Positions 53,844-63,320 of a DNA stretch of 64,000 nucleotides are shown piece after piece. Location: the NCBI GenBank assembly GCA_964035575.1, contig OZ037840.1, positions 682,001 to 746,000 of the forward strand, read 5' to 3'. The stretch comes from Rhynchopus sp. YZ270_cl-10. Lineage: Eukaryota > Euglenozoa > Diplonemea > Diplonemida > Diplonemidae. The position numbers and the translations under genes were made by a program. The notes beneath the pieces are model-generated. The model had not been told where the DNA came from and ran no database searches. It saw only the letters and a list, made by a program, of their open reading frames with translations. Position 1 is the first letter of the stretch. Each line of letters opens with the position of its first letter.

Positions 53844-55211
53844 TTCATGTGAGTGGGAAACCAATACGGAAATGAACCTTGCAAAATGATAGTGCGTGTC
53901 TTTCGTTATGTTTTATTCTCCACATTACCACACTTCGCAACGTCACAACGGAGAGAAATCTGGCGGTGAAAAGTGGAGGGGGGAAGGCATCCCAGTTTTC
54001 CGCGTAGTGACCCGGGAGAACAGTCATGGTCCTGCTGGTTTTCATTGTTTCTCTAAGTCTCCTTCTGGGGTTCTTTATACGTTGTCCCTTTGTTTATTTG
54101 AGTCTCCTGCTGTTTTGTACTGTAAATTTAAACGTAAATATGTTGGAACGGAATAATGTTAATGCTTTAAAAAATGCCAAGTGTTCCAACAGTATTACGT
54201 TCCAACATTTTTTTCGTTTACTGGTGTGGCTGAAGGGGGGTGATTCGCACTTCTCGCGCACTTCTGCGCACTTTTTGCGCCCCCCCATTCAGCCACACCA
54301 TTACCGGTATATTTTGCTCTTCTTTGTTTCTCTAAGTCTCCTTCTGGAGTTCTTTATATTTTGTCTTGTTTCCTGGAGTCTTCTGCCTGTGCCCTGTGCC
54401 TGATGTGTGTATTTTTTTGATAAAACAACTTGTTGTCAATTCTAAAAAGATTGGAGGCAGCGCTGCAGGGCAAACAAAACAGATTGAAAAAAACAGAAGC
54501 TTGCTTGTTTTCTTTGAGTACTCAATTAACCACAACAACCGTACTTCAGTTTAACACATTTTTTCACCTTTTTGTTTTATGATTACATGCAATGCTAAAA
54601 GGAAATTGAACACCGTACCCTACTCCCATCCTTTTTCCATTTTTTTAATCCGGGGCGGGTTGGAGTAGAGCCACATTTCACAGACAGGTCGAGGTGTGTG
54701 CGTTTCACCACAACCTCTCCCTTTTGTCTTTATTGTTTTTATTGCCTTATTGTTTTCGGGGGTGGGGGAAAAACATAAAAGGAAAAGTAGGGTGCGGTTT
54801 CAATTTTCCCGGCTTTGACCGCACAAACAAAAAAGGGTGTCAAAAGAAGAAACCCGTGTTCCTAAAGTACAGAAATGAGGTGAACAAGGAGAGGGCGAAT
54901 GAGAACGAAACGAAAACCCCTGTAGCCTTCATCATTTCCGTTCACAAAGAATTTTTTATACGGCTCACTCCATATAAACCCACCACCCCACAAAGGTAAC
55001 CTGAGCACTGTTCGAATTGAGTTTTAATGAATCCAGAGTTACCTCTCCTTCATTTTCCCTCCCCAACACACCTTCCTGCAATGCTCCTACACCAACCTAC
55101 TGCACCTATCCTCTGCGACCTCTGGCCTGGGTCGGTTGCATTCATCACGACGTTCTTTCTGACACACACGCCATCACCACACCACAGGACTCTCAAACTA
55201 GGGTTTGCATC
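53844..55211 (+). other. spacer between type B copies 2 and 3
   Basis: The 3' flank of copy 2 diverges after a few bases. 54120-54200 contains an inverted pair (TGTTGGAACGGAATAATGTT and a near complement) forming a small foldback. 54225-54301 is a copy of the 80-bp GGTGTGGCTGAA element. A direct repeat, TCTCTAAGTCTCCTTCTGG, occurs at 54050 and 54330. The conserved leader runs from 55057. No gene is seen. Confidence 0.5.
54225..54301. mobile_element. short MITE, GGTGTGGCTGAA ends
   Basis: About 77 bp with 12-bp inverted ends (GGTGTGGCTGAA / TTCAGCCACACC) and a core of GATTCGCACTTCTCGCGCAC. The other copy is at about 7058-7140. Two copies in unrelated surroundings support mobility. Confidence 0.6.
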
Positions 55212-56963
55212 ATGTGGAGCATAAAGCGTTGGTACAGATCCGTGCTGTCCTTGGATGGCACGCTGAGCAAGAGGAAGCAGCAGGTTCGTGCGCTGTTCTT
55301 TGGGTTTAATGTTGCCACCTTTCTGGGCGCATTTGTGTACATACCATCCAGCACGGAAAGATTTGACCTAGAGCCTATGTTTGCAGTGGCACTGACTATA
55401 GCTTGCTCGGTGTCGCTCTTCGCGGTGTTGGCGGTGCTGTCTAAGATGAACCTGACATCCGGTCTGGTGGTCTTGTGTGCGTACGGCTACGGGCTTGCCG
55501 TATTCATGTCTGACCTGACCAACCGTGTGAAGGGGGAAACAATGTGGGCACCCTTAGTGCTCTTAGTCGACTTCCTGCTTGTGATGGAGGTGCCCACACG
55601 CTACACAGTGGTGTTCGTTGCTGGTGTCACAGTGTGGCTGTGCATTGCGTCGTTTGAGGAAATGTTTCGCTTTGGCCTGTTCGACCTTCCCGGGTTGCTC
55701 CCGCAACACGGTGTTCACGGGAGATGGGAGCTACACCACAAGCAAGGTGAGTGCACGGAGCTTCCCTGTGCCAGGGACAGTGGTCTGCTGGTGTCTTCGG
55801 TGGCAGTGTTCCTGATTGACTTCCTCGCAACGCGAGGCTTTGCACGTGACATGCTAAAGGAGCAGGCAACAATGCAGAGGACGATTAACGTGGTGCAGGA
55901 GATTGCGAGTCTGCTCGCAAGGTACGATGTGGAGGAGGTGGCGGAGTTGCTGGCGACACACGAGCATGAACTGCCTGAGGGGATGGCGGCGGCACTGCGG
56001 AGGTTGGAGCAGAACCTGCGTGTGTACAAGGCGTACCTCCCGCAGACGTGCCTGCCGTTTGAGGATCTTCACGAAGGGGACAGTGCCAGTTTCACTTATT
56101 CGAGCGAGACAAGCACAGAAAATTCCAGCATGCGAATGAGTGTTGTGAAGCCTGAGCCAGTGGTGCGTGTCTTGGGTCTTGGTCAGGCAAAGGCAACACT
56201 GTTCTCAGTGAACATCAAAGACACACTGCGTCTGCTTGAGGATGACAGCGCACGCTTCTCTGAGCTCTTCACAGCAATGCTGCTGGGCGTGTTACGTGCA
56301 ACAGAAGCAAAGCAAGGGATGGTGGACGTCTTCGTGGGGGACAGGATCCACTGCTCGTTCAACGTCTCACGGAAGTGTGGAAACCACGCCACCTCAGCAC
56401 TGCACGCAGCAACATTATTGCTTCAGATGGGTGGCGATGACCTGGTCTCGCACTTCAACGTCGGGATAGCTACTGGGAAGCTGCTGCGTGGTGACATGGG
56501 GTGTGAAGTGATGCGCCGCTTCAGCATGGTGGGTGCGCTTGTGCGTGACGTGCACCTCATTGAACGTGCAGGACGTGTGTTTGGTTGTGACGTGCTGTGC
56601 AACCGCATCTGCTTCACTGAGGCAGAATGTGAACACCAACTGCGTCTGATTCCCTGCAAGGTTGAAGTGTCACAGGGCTGCGAGACTGAGTTTGTGGCTG
56701 AGCTGGTGGTATCAGACGACAAGCTTGCTGTTAGCACCAACGAGGACAACGAGTGGATGTACGTTATTGGAGGCAACGGGCGTTGGGATGCTTACAACAC
56801 AGCTGTGCGTATGTATCTACTGGGGTCTGCGACGGCAGATGATGTGAGTGCTCAGGCAACAAAGGGCGACCGCATCAGCACCCCAGTGACCGTAGTGGCG
56901 GGTGCAATACGCGTGTTGAACTTACCTGTGTACGATAGTCTGGCAAAGCAGTGCACACAATAA
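55212..56963 (+). CDS. membrane cyclase-like protein, type B copy 3 (C2-like domain only)
   Basis: The product has 583 aa from the conserved MWSIKRWYRS start. The frame is open upstream to 55017, but that part is the shared leader, so the internal Met is preferred. Architecture is as in copy 1, with one Glu fewer in the LPFEDLHEG linker and TENSSMRM in place of SQASSRRM. In the cyclase-like domain, GNHATSALHAATLLLQMGG and DDLVSHFNVGIATG are shared with copy 4 against copies 1 and 2. The catalytic substitutions are as in copy 1. Confidence 0.82.
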   Translation: MWSIKRWYRSVLSLDGTLSKRKQQVRALFFGFNVATFLGAFVYIPSSTERFDLEPMFAVALTIACSVSLFAVLAVLSKMNLTSGLVVLCAYGYGLAVFMSDLTNRVKGETMWAPLVLLVDFLLVMEVPTRYTVVFVAGVTVWLCIASFEEMFRFGLFDLPGLLPQHGVHGRWELHHKQGECTELPCARDSGLLVSSVAVFLIDFLATRGFARDMLKEQATMQRTINVVQEIASLLARYDVEEVAELLATHEHELPEGMAAALRRLEQNLRVYKAYLPQTCLPFEDLHEGDSASFTYSSETSTENSSMRMSVVKPEPVVRVLGLGQAKATLFSVNIKDTLRLLEDDSARFSELFTAMLLGVLRATEAKQGMVDVFVGDRIHCSFNVSRKCGNHATSALHAATLLLQMGGDDLVSHFNVGIATGKLLRGDMGCEVMRRFSMVGALVRDVHLIERAGRVFGCDVLCNRICFTEAECEHQLRLIPCKVEVSQGCETEFVAELVVSDDKLAVSTNEDNEWMYVIGGNGRWDAYNTAVRMYLLGSATADDVSAQATKGDRISTPVTVVAGAIRVLNLPVYDSLAKQCTQ

Positions 56964-57124
56964 TTCACGTTGGTACCTCAGATCGTGCCATCCACGACAT
57001 TTTTGTGTACATATGTGCACTGGAGTAGGGAAGCGTTCAACACGTTAACCTCTTCCCTCGATATTGAGGTGGACGTGTGAGGCGAAGCTTTTACATTACC
57101 CTCCCCACACCCTTTTTTTTTCTT
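56964..57124 (+). other. conserved 3' flank of type B copy 3
   Basis: Almost identical to the sequence after copies 1 (50258-50410) and 4 (62399-62560): CCATCCACGACATTTTTGTG, AAGCGTTCAACACGTTAACC, GAGGTGGACGTGTGAGGCG. It is probably 3' UTR and downstream sequence carried along in the tandem duplications. Confidence 0.5.
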
Positions 57125-58887
57125 CCCCTTTTCAGTGTTTCCCAGCATCTCACCTAACTCTGAAAATAGGTGAGATTTTGCGGTTTTACGGGTTTTTGTA
57201 TAGGTGTGGCGAGCCCGGGCGCGCTTCGCGCGCCCGGGTCGCCACCTTAGCTCAAGTTGGGGGCCTCCGGCGGAATGTGAGAATTTCTCGGAGTTCGGCA
57301 CTTCATTGATATTTGCACCAGGCACACGTGGTATACGAATTATCAGTAAACTCAGTACATTTACAAAATAAACGGCAGTCATGGCAGGCATGGCACCCAA
57401 GCGAAGCCACGGTACGCAACATTAGTAAAAATTGTTGACATAAATGTCACTGTCGCTAGGGATTTTTGCGGAGCAAAAAAAAATCAAACAAATGGCGCCG
57501 CAGGCGAAAAAAAATTAGGGTACAGTGTAAAAACCTATCTTTTTACAGCACATAGTCACACACCTAACCCTTTTTTGCGGAGCAAAAAAGGGAAAATGGC
57601 GCCGCAGGCAAAAAAAAATTGAGGTACAGCCTGGATGGTGCGATCAGCAACCCAGTTCCCCTCACTGGGTACTCCCGTGGTTCAACCATGATTTTTTTTT
57701 TTTTTTTTTCCCTGCAGGTGAGATTCAGGCATTTTGCTAACCATCGTTCCATCGTTCCCTGTTTTTGGCGTTTTTTTTTTTTTCGGTGACATGACACTTG
57801 TGACATATCGTAGGAAATCTTTTAGTATGCGCGAAGACGATTCTTGTGCTCCTCACTTCTCCCCCACACTATGTCAATACAACAGGTTAGACCGTTTGGT
57901 CTGGGAGGGTTTGGGGTTTCTTCTTTCTCTCAGTTCAATCTTGAACAAATTCGAGAGGAGTTTTATTTATTTATTCAAAAAAAAAAAAAAAAAAGAGGAA
58001 AGAAGAAGAAGTTTAGAAAGGAGTAGGTTTCATCGTCAGAAGAACCCACCCTATTCAAACCCAAACCTTTGTATTGTAGTGTGATCTGGGGTGAGGAAGC
58101 GTTCCAACTTTTCAACCTCTTCCCCAATTTACCTTTCGCGCTTTTTTACCCTCCCCCGTTTTAGAATCAACAGAGAGTGTACGTTAAGATTTTTTTTTTT
58201 TTCATCGTTCCATCGTTCCCCCTAGGAAAAAGGTGGCATCATTCCATCGTTCCCCCTGGGAAAAAGGTGGCATCGTTCCATCGTTCCATGGACTGTACTG
58301 TGGGGTGTGTCACAGATGCAGAGACCCTGGGCTCAAGGGCTCACCGTGGGAGACCAGAACGCGACTCAATTGGTCAAACGCCGAAGGAAAAGGAAGCATG
58401 CAGCGTGGCGAAAGAATAAAAGTAGCGTACCGTGCGCCTGCGGCGCAGCTTGCAGCCCACCCTTCCCATGACATAGTTTGGCTGTAAAAGTGTGCAATTT
58501 TAAGCGCATTTTTTTGAAATGTTGCGTACCGTGTCTTCGCCAGAAACTTTCGTTTTAGCAAAATATGGAAGTAAAATTTACAGTCCAACCTCTATTTTAT
58601 AGATTTCTAATTTATAGAATGGCCAAAAATGGCCGAAAATTAATTAATTAATCTATAAATTACAAATCTATAAATTGCGATTCTATAAATTATAGATGGG
58701 TGACCTAGCCCCTACCGTTCCCCTACCGTTGCCCCCTTGTATACCCACCCCTGCTACCCGCCACCACTCATAATCTCTACAGTTTACCCACTTTCACTTT
58801 CACTTTCACTCATAAAATGTCCCTGTCCACTCTGTTCATTGAGAACGCGGAACAAAGCCACCCAGACTCCTTCTTCTCTCTCCAACA

Positions 58888-59111
58888 TGCTAAGAGAGAT
58901 GTTGAAGAGCGAGCAGGTTCTCGCCGGGGATGAGGAGGCCATCCAGGCCTTTCTGAACAGAGCGCTGGTGGATGATGATGAGCAGCAGCAGCAGCAGCAG
59001 GAGGCGCAGCCTTGCGGGTTTACACACCACATCCTACAGAAAAAATACAAAATACCTTACCATACCATACCATACCATCAAAAAATTTTTCCGGCTCCGC
59101 CGGAAAATTGA
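58888..59111 (+). CDS. short ORF with polyglutamine, unknown (doubtful)
   Basis: A frame of 74 codons: MLREMLKSEQVLAGDEEAIQ, an amphipathic stretch to RALVDDDE, six Gln, and a tail that runs into simple CATAC repeats. An overlapping frame from 58819 (MSLSTLFIENAEQSHPDSFF) is equally coding-like for 38 codons. Located inside the hAT-like insertion, it may be exon 1 of a transposon gene or a captured fragment. No family was recognised. Confidence 0.25.
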
Positions 59112-59122
59112 AAAAAAAATAA

Positions 59123-60080
59123 GGGAAAACCTTTATTCGGCTCACAAAAAGTAATTTTTCCATCATTCGGCTCACAAAATAAAATTTTTCCATCATTCTA
59201 TCAAAGTCACTATAATTTTTCCTTCATTCGGCTCACAAAAGTTAATTTTTCCACCATTCTATCAATATTTTGCCAATTTTTCCATCATTCTATCAAAGTT
59301 TTTTTTTTCACTTTTTCGAGGAAATATTTCCACTGGAAAAAATTTTTGGGTAGGATTTTTTGCCCGTTTTTATAGGTTGTGGGAGGGAAAATTCGTAGGT
59401 GACTTATTGCGGCGAAGGTCACGCATGTCAGCAATCACACTATGTGCACCATAGTTTGATACACTTCTCATGTTATCGCAGGTCCGGGAGGCGACGGCGC
59501 CGACGATTCCTGTGTTGGCAACAGGGTGATCGTCAGAGGTGCAGGTGCGCTCGTGCTGGGTGATGCGACAACCATCACCGTCTTGCACCGCACACACCCT
59601 CCATGCACATAAGGAACCGGCACACAAGGGTCATTCGGGTGCCTGTGCGGTTCGAGACGCGGAAGGAAAAATGTGGAGGATGAAGGACTGCCACGTTACC
59701 GTCTCCTTTAGGTCATCCAAGCTGTTAAACTCGGCACCAGTGACCACTTGTCTTTGCATGTTTAGCAAACAGTGTGTAATTTGTGACCCTAGAACTATAA
59801 ATTTTTCGAAAAATGCAAAAAAAATGACCCCATTTTTCCTCAAAAAACCACCCAAATTTTTTTTTCCAGCGGCAAAAATTTCTTCGAAAAAGTGAAAAAA
59901 AAAACTTTGATAGAATGATGGAAAAATTGGCAAAATATTGATAGAATGGTGGAAAAATTAACTTTTGTGAGCCGAATGAAGGAAAAATTATAGTGACTTT
60001 GATAGAATGATGGAAAAATTTTATTTTGTGAGCCGAATGATGGAAAAATTACTTTTTGTGAGCCGAATAAAGGTTTTCCC
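59123..60080 (-). mobile_element. Mutator-like element (MULE), 958 bp, 9-bp TSD
   Basis: Inverted terminal repeats of about 215 bp start GGGAAAACCTTTATTCGGCT and are almost identical to each other, implying a recent origin. Units such as TTCGGCTCACAAAA and TTTTTCCATCATTCTATC repeat inside each arm. AAAAAATAA flanks both sides (59114-59122 and 60081-60089), the 9-bp duplication typical of Mutator elements. The core carries a transposase remnant on the minus strand. Confidence 0.82.
59385..59790 (-). pseudogene. MULE transposase N-terminal fragment with an in-frame stop
   Basis: Read on the minus strand in one frame: TGAEFNSLDDLKETVTW, then a TGA stop at 59631-59633, then CAGSLCAWRVCAVQDGDGCR, ITQHERTCTSDDHPVANTG, and on to ADMRDLRRNKSPTN. 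The pattern F.S.DDLKE.V, C...CAWR..A, I...ERTC matches the zinc-binding N-terminal region of MuDR/FAR1-type transposases; the catalytic DDE part is missing. TGA is a normal stop elsewhere in the window, so this copy is dead and the element must rely on a transposase made elsewhere. Confidence 0.65.
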
Positions 60081-60643
60081 AAAAAATAATTAATTATTTT
60101 CCCCTCTCAAAAAATTCCTAAAATAAATTATTTATTCTATAAATTATATTACTACAAATTACCCAAAATCTCACCGTGGGAAACACTGCCCCTTTTTGTC
60201 CCAACACGACCCATTTTCGAGCTTTCTGTCATTGTGCCAGATGCAGGCCTCCTTCCGCAGGTATGCAACTGCATGACAGGCAGCGTCTGCAATGAAACAT
60301 CTTTCCAGATGTACATGCACTTAGGACTGCATGGTGCACCGGTCATGCAAGGTGCACTGTCATGAGAGGGCTTTGTATAATTCTGGGGGGCAAAATACCG
60401 GTTTTAATTTTTACCTTTTTTTTTTTTTTTTTTTTGAGGGGAGGGGCAATTACACGGGAGAGGAACTGTAATATTTATTCTTCATTTTCCCTCCCCAACA
60501 CACCTTCCTGCAACGCTTCTACACCAACCTACTGCACCTATCCTCTGCGACCTCTGGCCTGGGTCGGTTGCATTCATCACGACGTTCTTTCTGACACACA
60601 CACCATCACCACACCACAGGACTCTCAAACTAGGGTTTGCATC

Positions 60644-62398
60644 ATGTGGAACATAAAGCGTTGGTACAGATCCGTGCTGTCCTTGGATGGCACGCTGAGC
60701 AAGAGGAAGCAGCAGGTGCGTGCGCTGTTTTTTGGATTTAATGTTGCCACCTTTCTGGGGGCACTTGTGTACATGCCATCCAGCACGGAAAGATATGACC
60801 TAGAGCCTATGTTTGGAGTGTCACTTGCTATAGTTTGCTCGGTGTCGCTCTTCGCGGTGTTGGCGGTGCTGTCTAAGATGAACCTGACATCCGGTCTGGT
60901 GACCTCATGTGCGTACGGCTACGGGTTTGCCACATTCCTGGGCGACCTGACCAAACGTGTGAAGGGGGATACGATGTGGGCACCCTTAGTGCTCTTAGTC
61001 GACCTCCTGCTTGTGATGGAGGTGCCCACACGCTACACAGTGGTGTTCGTTGCTGGTGTCACAGCGTGGCTGTGCACTGCGTCGTTTGAGGAACTATTTC
61101 GCTTTGGCCTGTTCGACCTTCCCGGGTTGCTCCCGCAACACGGTGTTCACGGGAGATGGGAGCTACACCGTAAGCAAGGTGAGTGCACGGAGCTTCCCTG
61201 TGTCAGGGACAGTGGTCTGCTGGTGTCTTCGGTGGCAGTGTTCCTGATTGACTTCCTCGCAACGCGAGGCTTTGCACGTGACATGCTAAAGGAGCAGGCA
61301 ACAATGCAGAGGACGATTAACGTGGTGCAGGAGATTGCGAGTCTGCTCGCAAGGTACGATGTGGAGGAGGTGGCGGAGTTGCTGGCGACACACGAGCATG
61401 AACTGCCTGAGGGGATGACGACGGCACTGCGGAGTCTTGAGGAGAACCTGCGTGTGTACAAGGCGTACCTCCCGCAGACGTGCCTGCCGTTTGAGGAGGA
61501 TCTTCACGAAGGGGACAGTGCCAGTTTCACTTATTCGAGCGAGACAAGCTCACAAGCTTCCAGCAGGCGATTTAGTGTTGTGAAGCCTGAGACAGTGGTG
61601 CGTGTCTTGGGTCTTGCTCAGGCGAAGGCAACACTGTTCTCAGTGAACATCAAAGACACACTGCGCCTGCTTGAGGATGACAGCGCACGCTTCTCTGAGC
61701 TCTTCACAGCAATGCTGTTGGGCGTGTTACGTGCAACAGAAGCAAAGCAAGGGATGGTGGACGTCTTCGTGGGGGACAGGATCCACTGCTCGTTCAACGT
61801 CTCACGGAGGTGTGCAAACCACGCCACCTCAGCACTGCACGCAGCAACATTATTGCTTCAGATGGGTGGCGATGACCTGGTCTCGCACTTCAACGTCGGG
61901 ATAGCTACTGGGAAGCTGCTGCGTGGTGACATGGGGTGTGAAGTGATGCGCCGCTTCAGCATGGTGGGTGCGCTTGTGCGTGACGTGCACCTCATTGAAC
62001 GTGCAGGACGTGTGTTTGGCTGTGACGTGCTGTGCAACCGCATCTGCTTCAGCGATGCTGAGTGTGAACACCAACTGCGTCTGATTCCCTGCAGGGTGGA
62101 AGTGACACAGGGCTGCGAGACTGAGGTTGTGGCTGAGCTGGTGGTATCAGACGACAAGCTTGCTGTTGGCGCCAACGAGGACAACGAGTGGATGTACGTT
62201 GTTGCAGGCAACAGGCGTTGGGATGCTTACAACACAGCTGTGCGCATGTATCTACTGGGGTCTGCGACGGCAGATGATGTGAGTGCTCAGGCAACAGAGG
62301 GCGACCGCATCAGCACCCCAGTGACCGTAGTGGCGGGTGCAATACGCGTGTTGAACTTACCTGTGTACGATAGTCTGGCAAAGCAGTGCACACAATAA
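60644..62398 (+). CDS. membrane cyclase-like protein, type B copy 4 (C2-like domain only)
   Basis: The product has 584 aa from MWNIKRWYRSVLSLDGT; the frame is open to 60362 through leader sequence, which is not used here. It has six TM segments, the invariant helix DMLKEQATMQRTINVVQE, a Ser-rich linker, and a C2-like domain with Asn in place of the first metal Asp, GD retained (VGDRIHCSFN) and no Asn/Arg pair. ANHATSALHAATLLLQMGG groups it with copy 3. LRSLEENLRVYK shows a patch closer to the type A proteins (EENLRKY). The tail is as in copy 1, with VVAGNRRWDAYN. Confidence 0.82.
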   Translation: MWNIKRWYRSVLSLDGTLSKRKQQVRALFFGFNVATFLGALVYMPSSTERYDLEPMFGVSLAIVCSVSLFAVLAVLSKMNLTSGLVTSCAYGYGFATFLGDLTKRVKGDTMWAPLVLLVDLLLVMEVPTRYTVVFVAGVTAWLCTASFEELFRFGLFDLPGLLPQHGVHGRWELHRKQGECTELPCVRDSGLLVSSVAVFLIDFLATRGFARDMLKEQATMQRTINVVQEIASLLARYDVEEVAELLATHEHELPEGMTTALRSLEENLRVYKAYLPQTCLPFEEDLHEGDSASFTYSSETSSQASSRRFSVVKPETVVRVLGLAQAKATLFSVNIKDTLRLLEDDSARFSELFTAMLLGVLRATEAKQGMVDVFVGDRIHCSFNVSRRCANHATSALHAATLLLQMGGDDLVSHFNVGIATGKLLRGDMGCEVMRRFSMVGALVRDVHLIERAGRVFGCDVLCNRICFSDAECEHQLRLIPCRVEVTQGCETEVVAELVVSDDKLAVGANEDNEWMYVVAGNRRWDAYNTAVRMYLLGSATADDVSAQATEGDRISTPVTVVAGAIRVLNLPVYDSLAKQCTQ

Positions 62399-62980
62399 TT
62401 CACGTTGGTACCTCAGGTCGTGCCATCCACGACATTTTTGTGTACATATGTGATCTGGAGTAGGGAAGCGTTCAACACGTTAACCTCTTCCCTCGCTATT
62501 GAGGTGGACGTGTGAGGCGAAGCTTTCATATTACCCTCCCCACACCCTTTTTTTTCTTCCCCTTTTTGTCCCAACACGACCCATTTTCGAGCTTTCTGTC
62601 ATTGTGCCAGATGCAGGCCTCCTTCCGCAGGTATGCAACTGCATGACAGGCAGCGTCTGCAATGAAACATCTTTCCAGATGTACATGCATTTAGGACTGC
62701 ATGGTTGTCACCCGGTGCACCGGTCATGTAAGGTGCATTTTCATGAGAGAGCTTTGTGTAATTTATTTTTGTATGTCAAGCCCGTACGGCAGCTAGTTAC
62801 GCAACCCGCAGACCACGTATGGCTAAGCCTACTTCTATCTTCCTTCTGTGTTGCATTAACGTGTTTACTGAGAAGGGAGTGCAAACCCCTCGGGGAAATC
62901 TTGTCTATAACTAATGGTTTTAGGCTAGTTGACGCCACGGGTCGGTTTAGGAAATTTGTCCAATTTTTCTGGAAAATCGT
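62399..62980 (+). other. 3' flank of type B copy 4
   Basis: Collinear with 50258-50620: CCATCCACGACATTTTTGTG, TTCCCCTTTTTGTCCCAAC at about 62560 (empty hAT site), GCAGGTATGCAACTGCATGA, and the GTGCACCGGTCATGTAAGG...GAGCTTTGTGTAATT repeat. It then becomes unique without a supported gene. Confidence 0.5.
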
Positions 62981-63320
62981 GTCCCATACCCCCCCATACC
63001 GCCCTCAAATGCCCCCAAACCCTCCAAAACCCTCGCGAACCCTCGCATACCCTACCATACCCAACCATACCCTGCCGTACCCTCCCATACCGCACGTTTG
63101 CCTTTTTTTTGGGATAATCATGTCCCATACCGTGCCATGCCCTGCCATACCATGCCAAACCCTGCCATACCGTGCCATACCGTGCCAAACCGTGCCATAC
63201 CCTGCCATACCTGTGCCAAACCGTGCCATACCCTGCCATACCGTGCCAAACCCTGCCATACCGTGCCAAACCCTGCCATACCGTGCCATACCCTGCCATA
63301 CCCTCCCGGTACTGGGTACT
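62981..63320. repeat. degenerate tandem repeat CCATACCCTG / CCAAACCGTG
   Basis: About 30 units of 10-11 bp (CCATACCGTG, CCATACCCTG, CCAAACCCTG) with one non-repeat break at 63093-63120. The open frames through it (IPCHTVPNPA and similar) are repeat translations. Confidence 0.85.

Larger units (their letters stand above)
57133..60188. mobile_element. 3.06 kb hAT-like insertion, TSD CCCCTTTT, with nested elements
   Basis: The inverted ends CAGTGTTTCCCA lie at 57133 and (complement) to 60188. The 8-bp direct repeat CCCCTTTT is at 57125-57132 and 60189-60196. The equivalent places after copies 1 and 4 (about 50415 and 62560) read straight through TTCCCCTTTTTGTCCCAAC, so two empty sites prove the insertion. 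Inside are a GC hairpin (57205-57246), a GGCGCCGCAGGC-family copy (57450-57690), a lone CAGGCATTTTGCTAAC end at 57728, a scramblase-leader-like block (57880-58110), the 140-bp repeat of 20420 (58425-58555), a CAGTCCAACCTCTATTTTAT pogo-like end (58581), and a Mutator-like element. No hAT transposase was recognised. Confidence 0.8.

Noticed and set aside
55017-55211. N-terminal extension of type B copy 3 (and the similar one of copy 4 from 60362)
   Set aside because: The extra sequence is the leader shared by all four copies, conserved as DNA but not open in all of them; the common MWSIKRW or MWNIKRW start fits every copy.
59631-59633. Possible reassignment of TGA as a sense codon, to keep the MULE frame open
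   Set aside because: Clear genes in the window end in TGA (for example at 6280-6282 and 28336-28338), so the stop is a disabling mutation.
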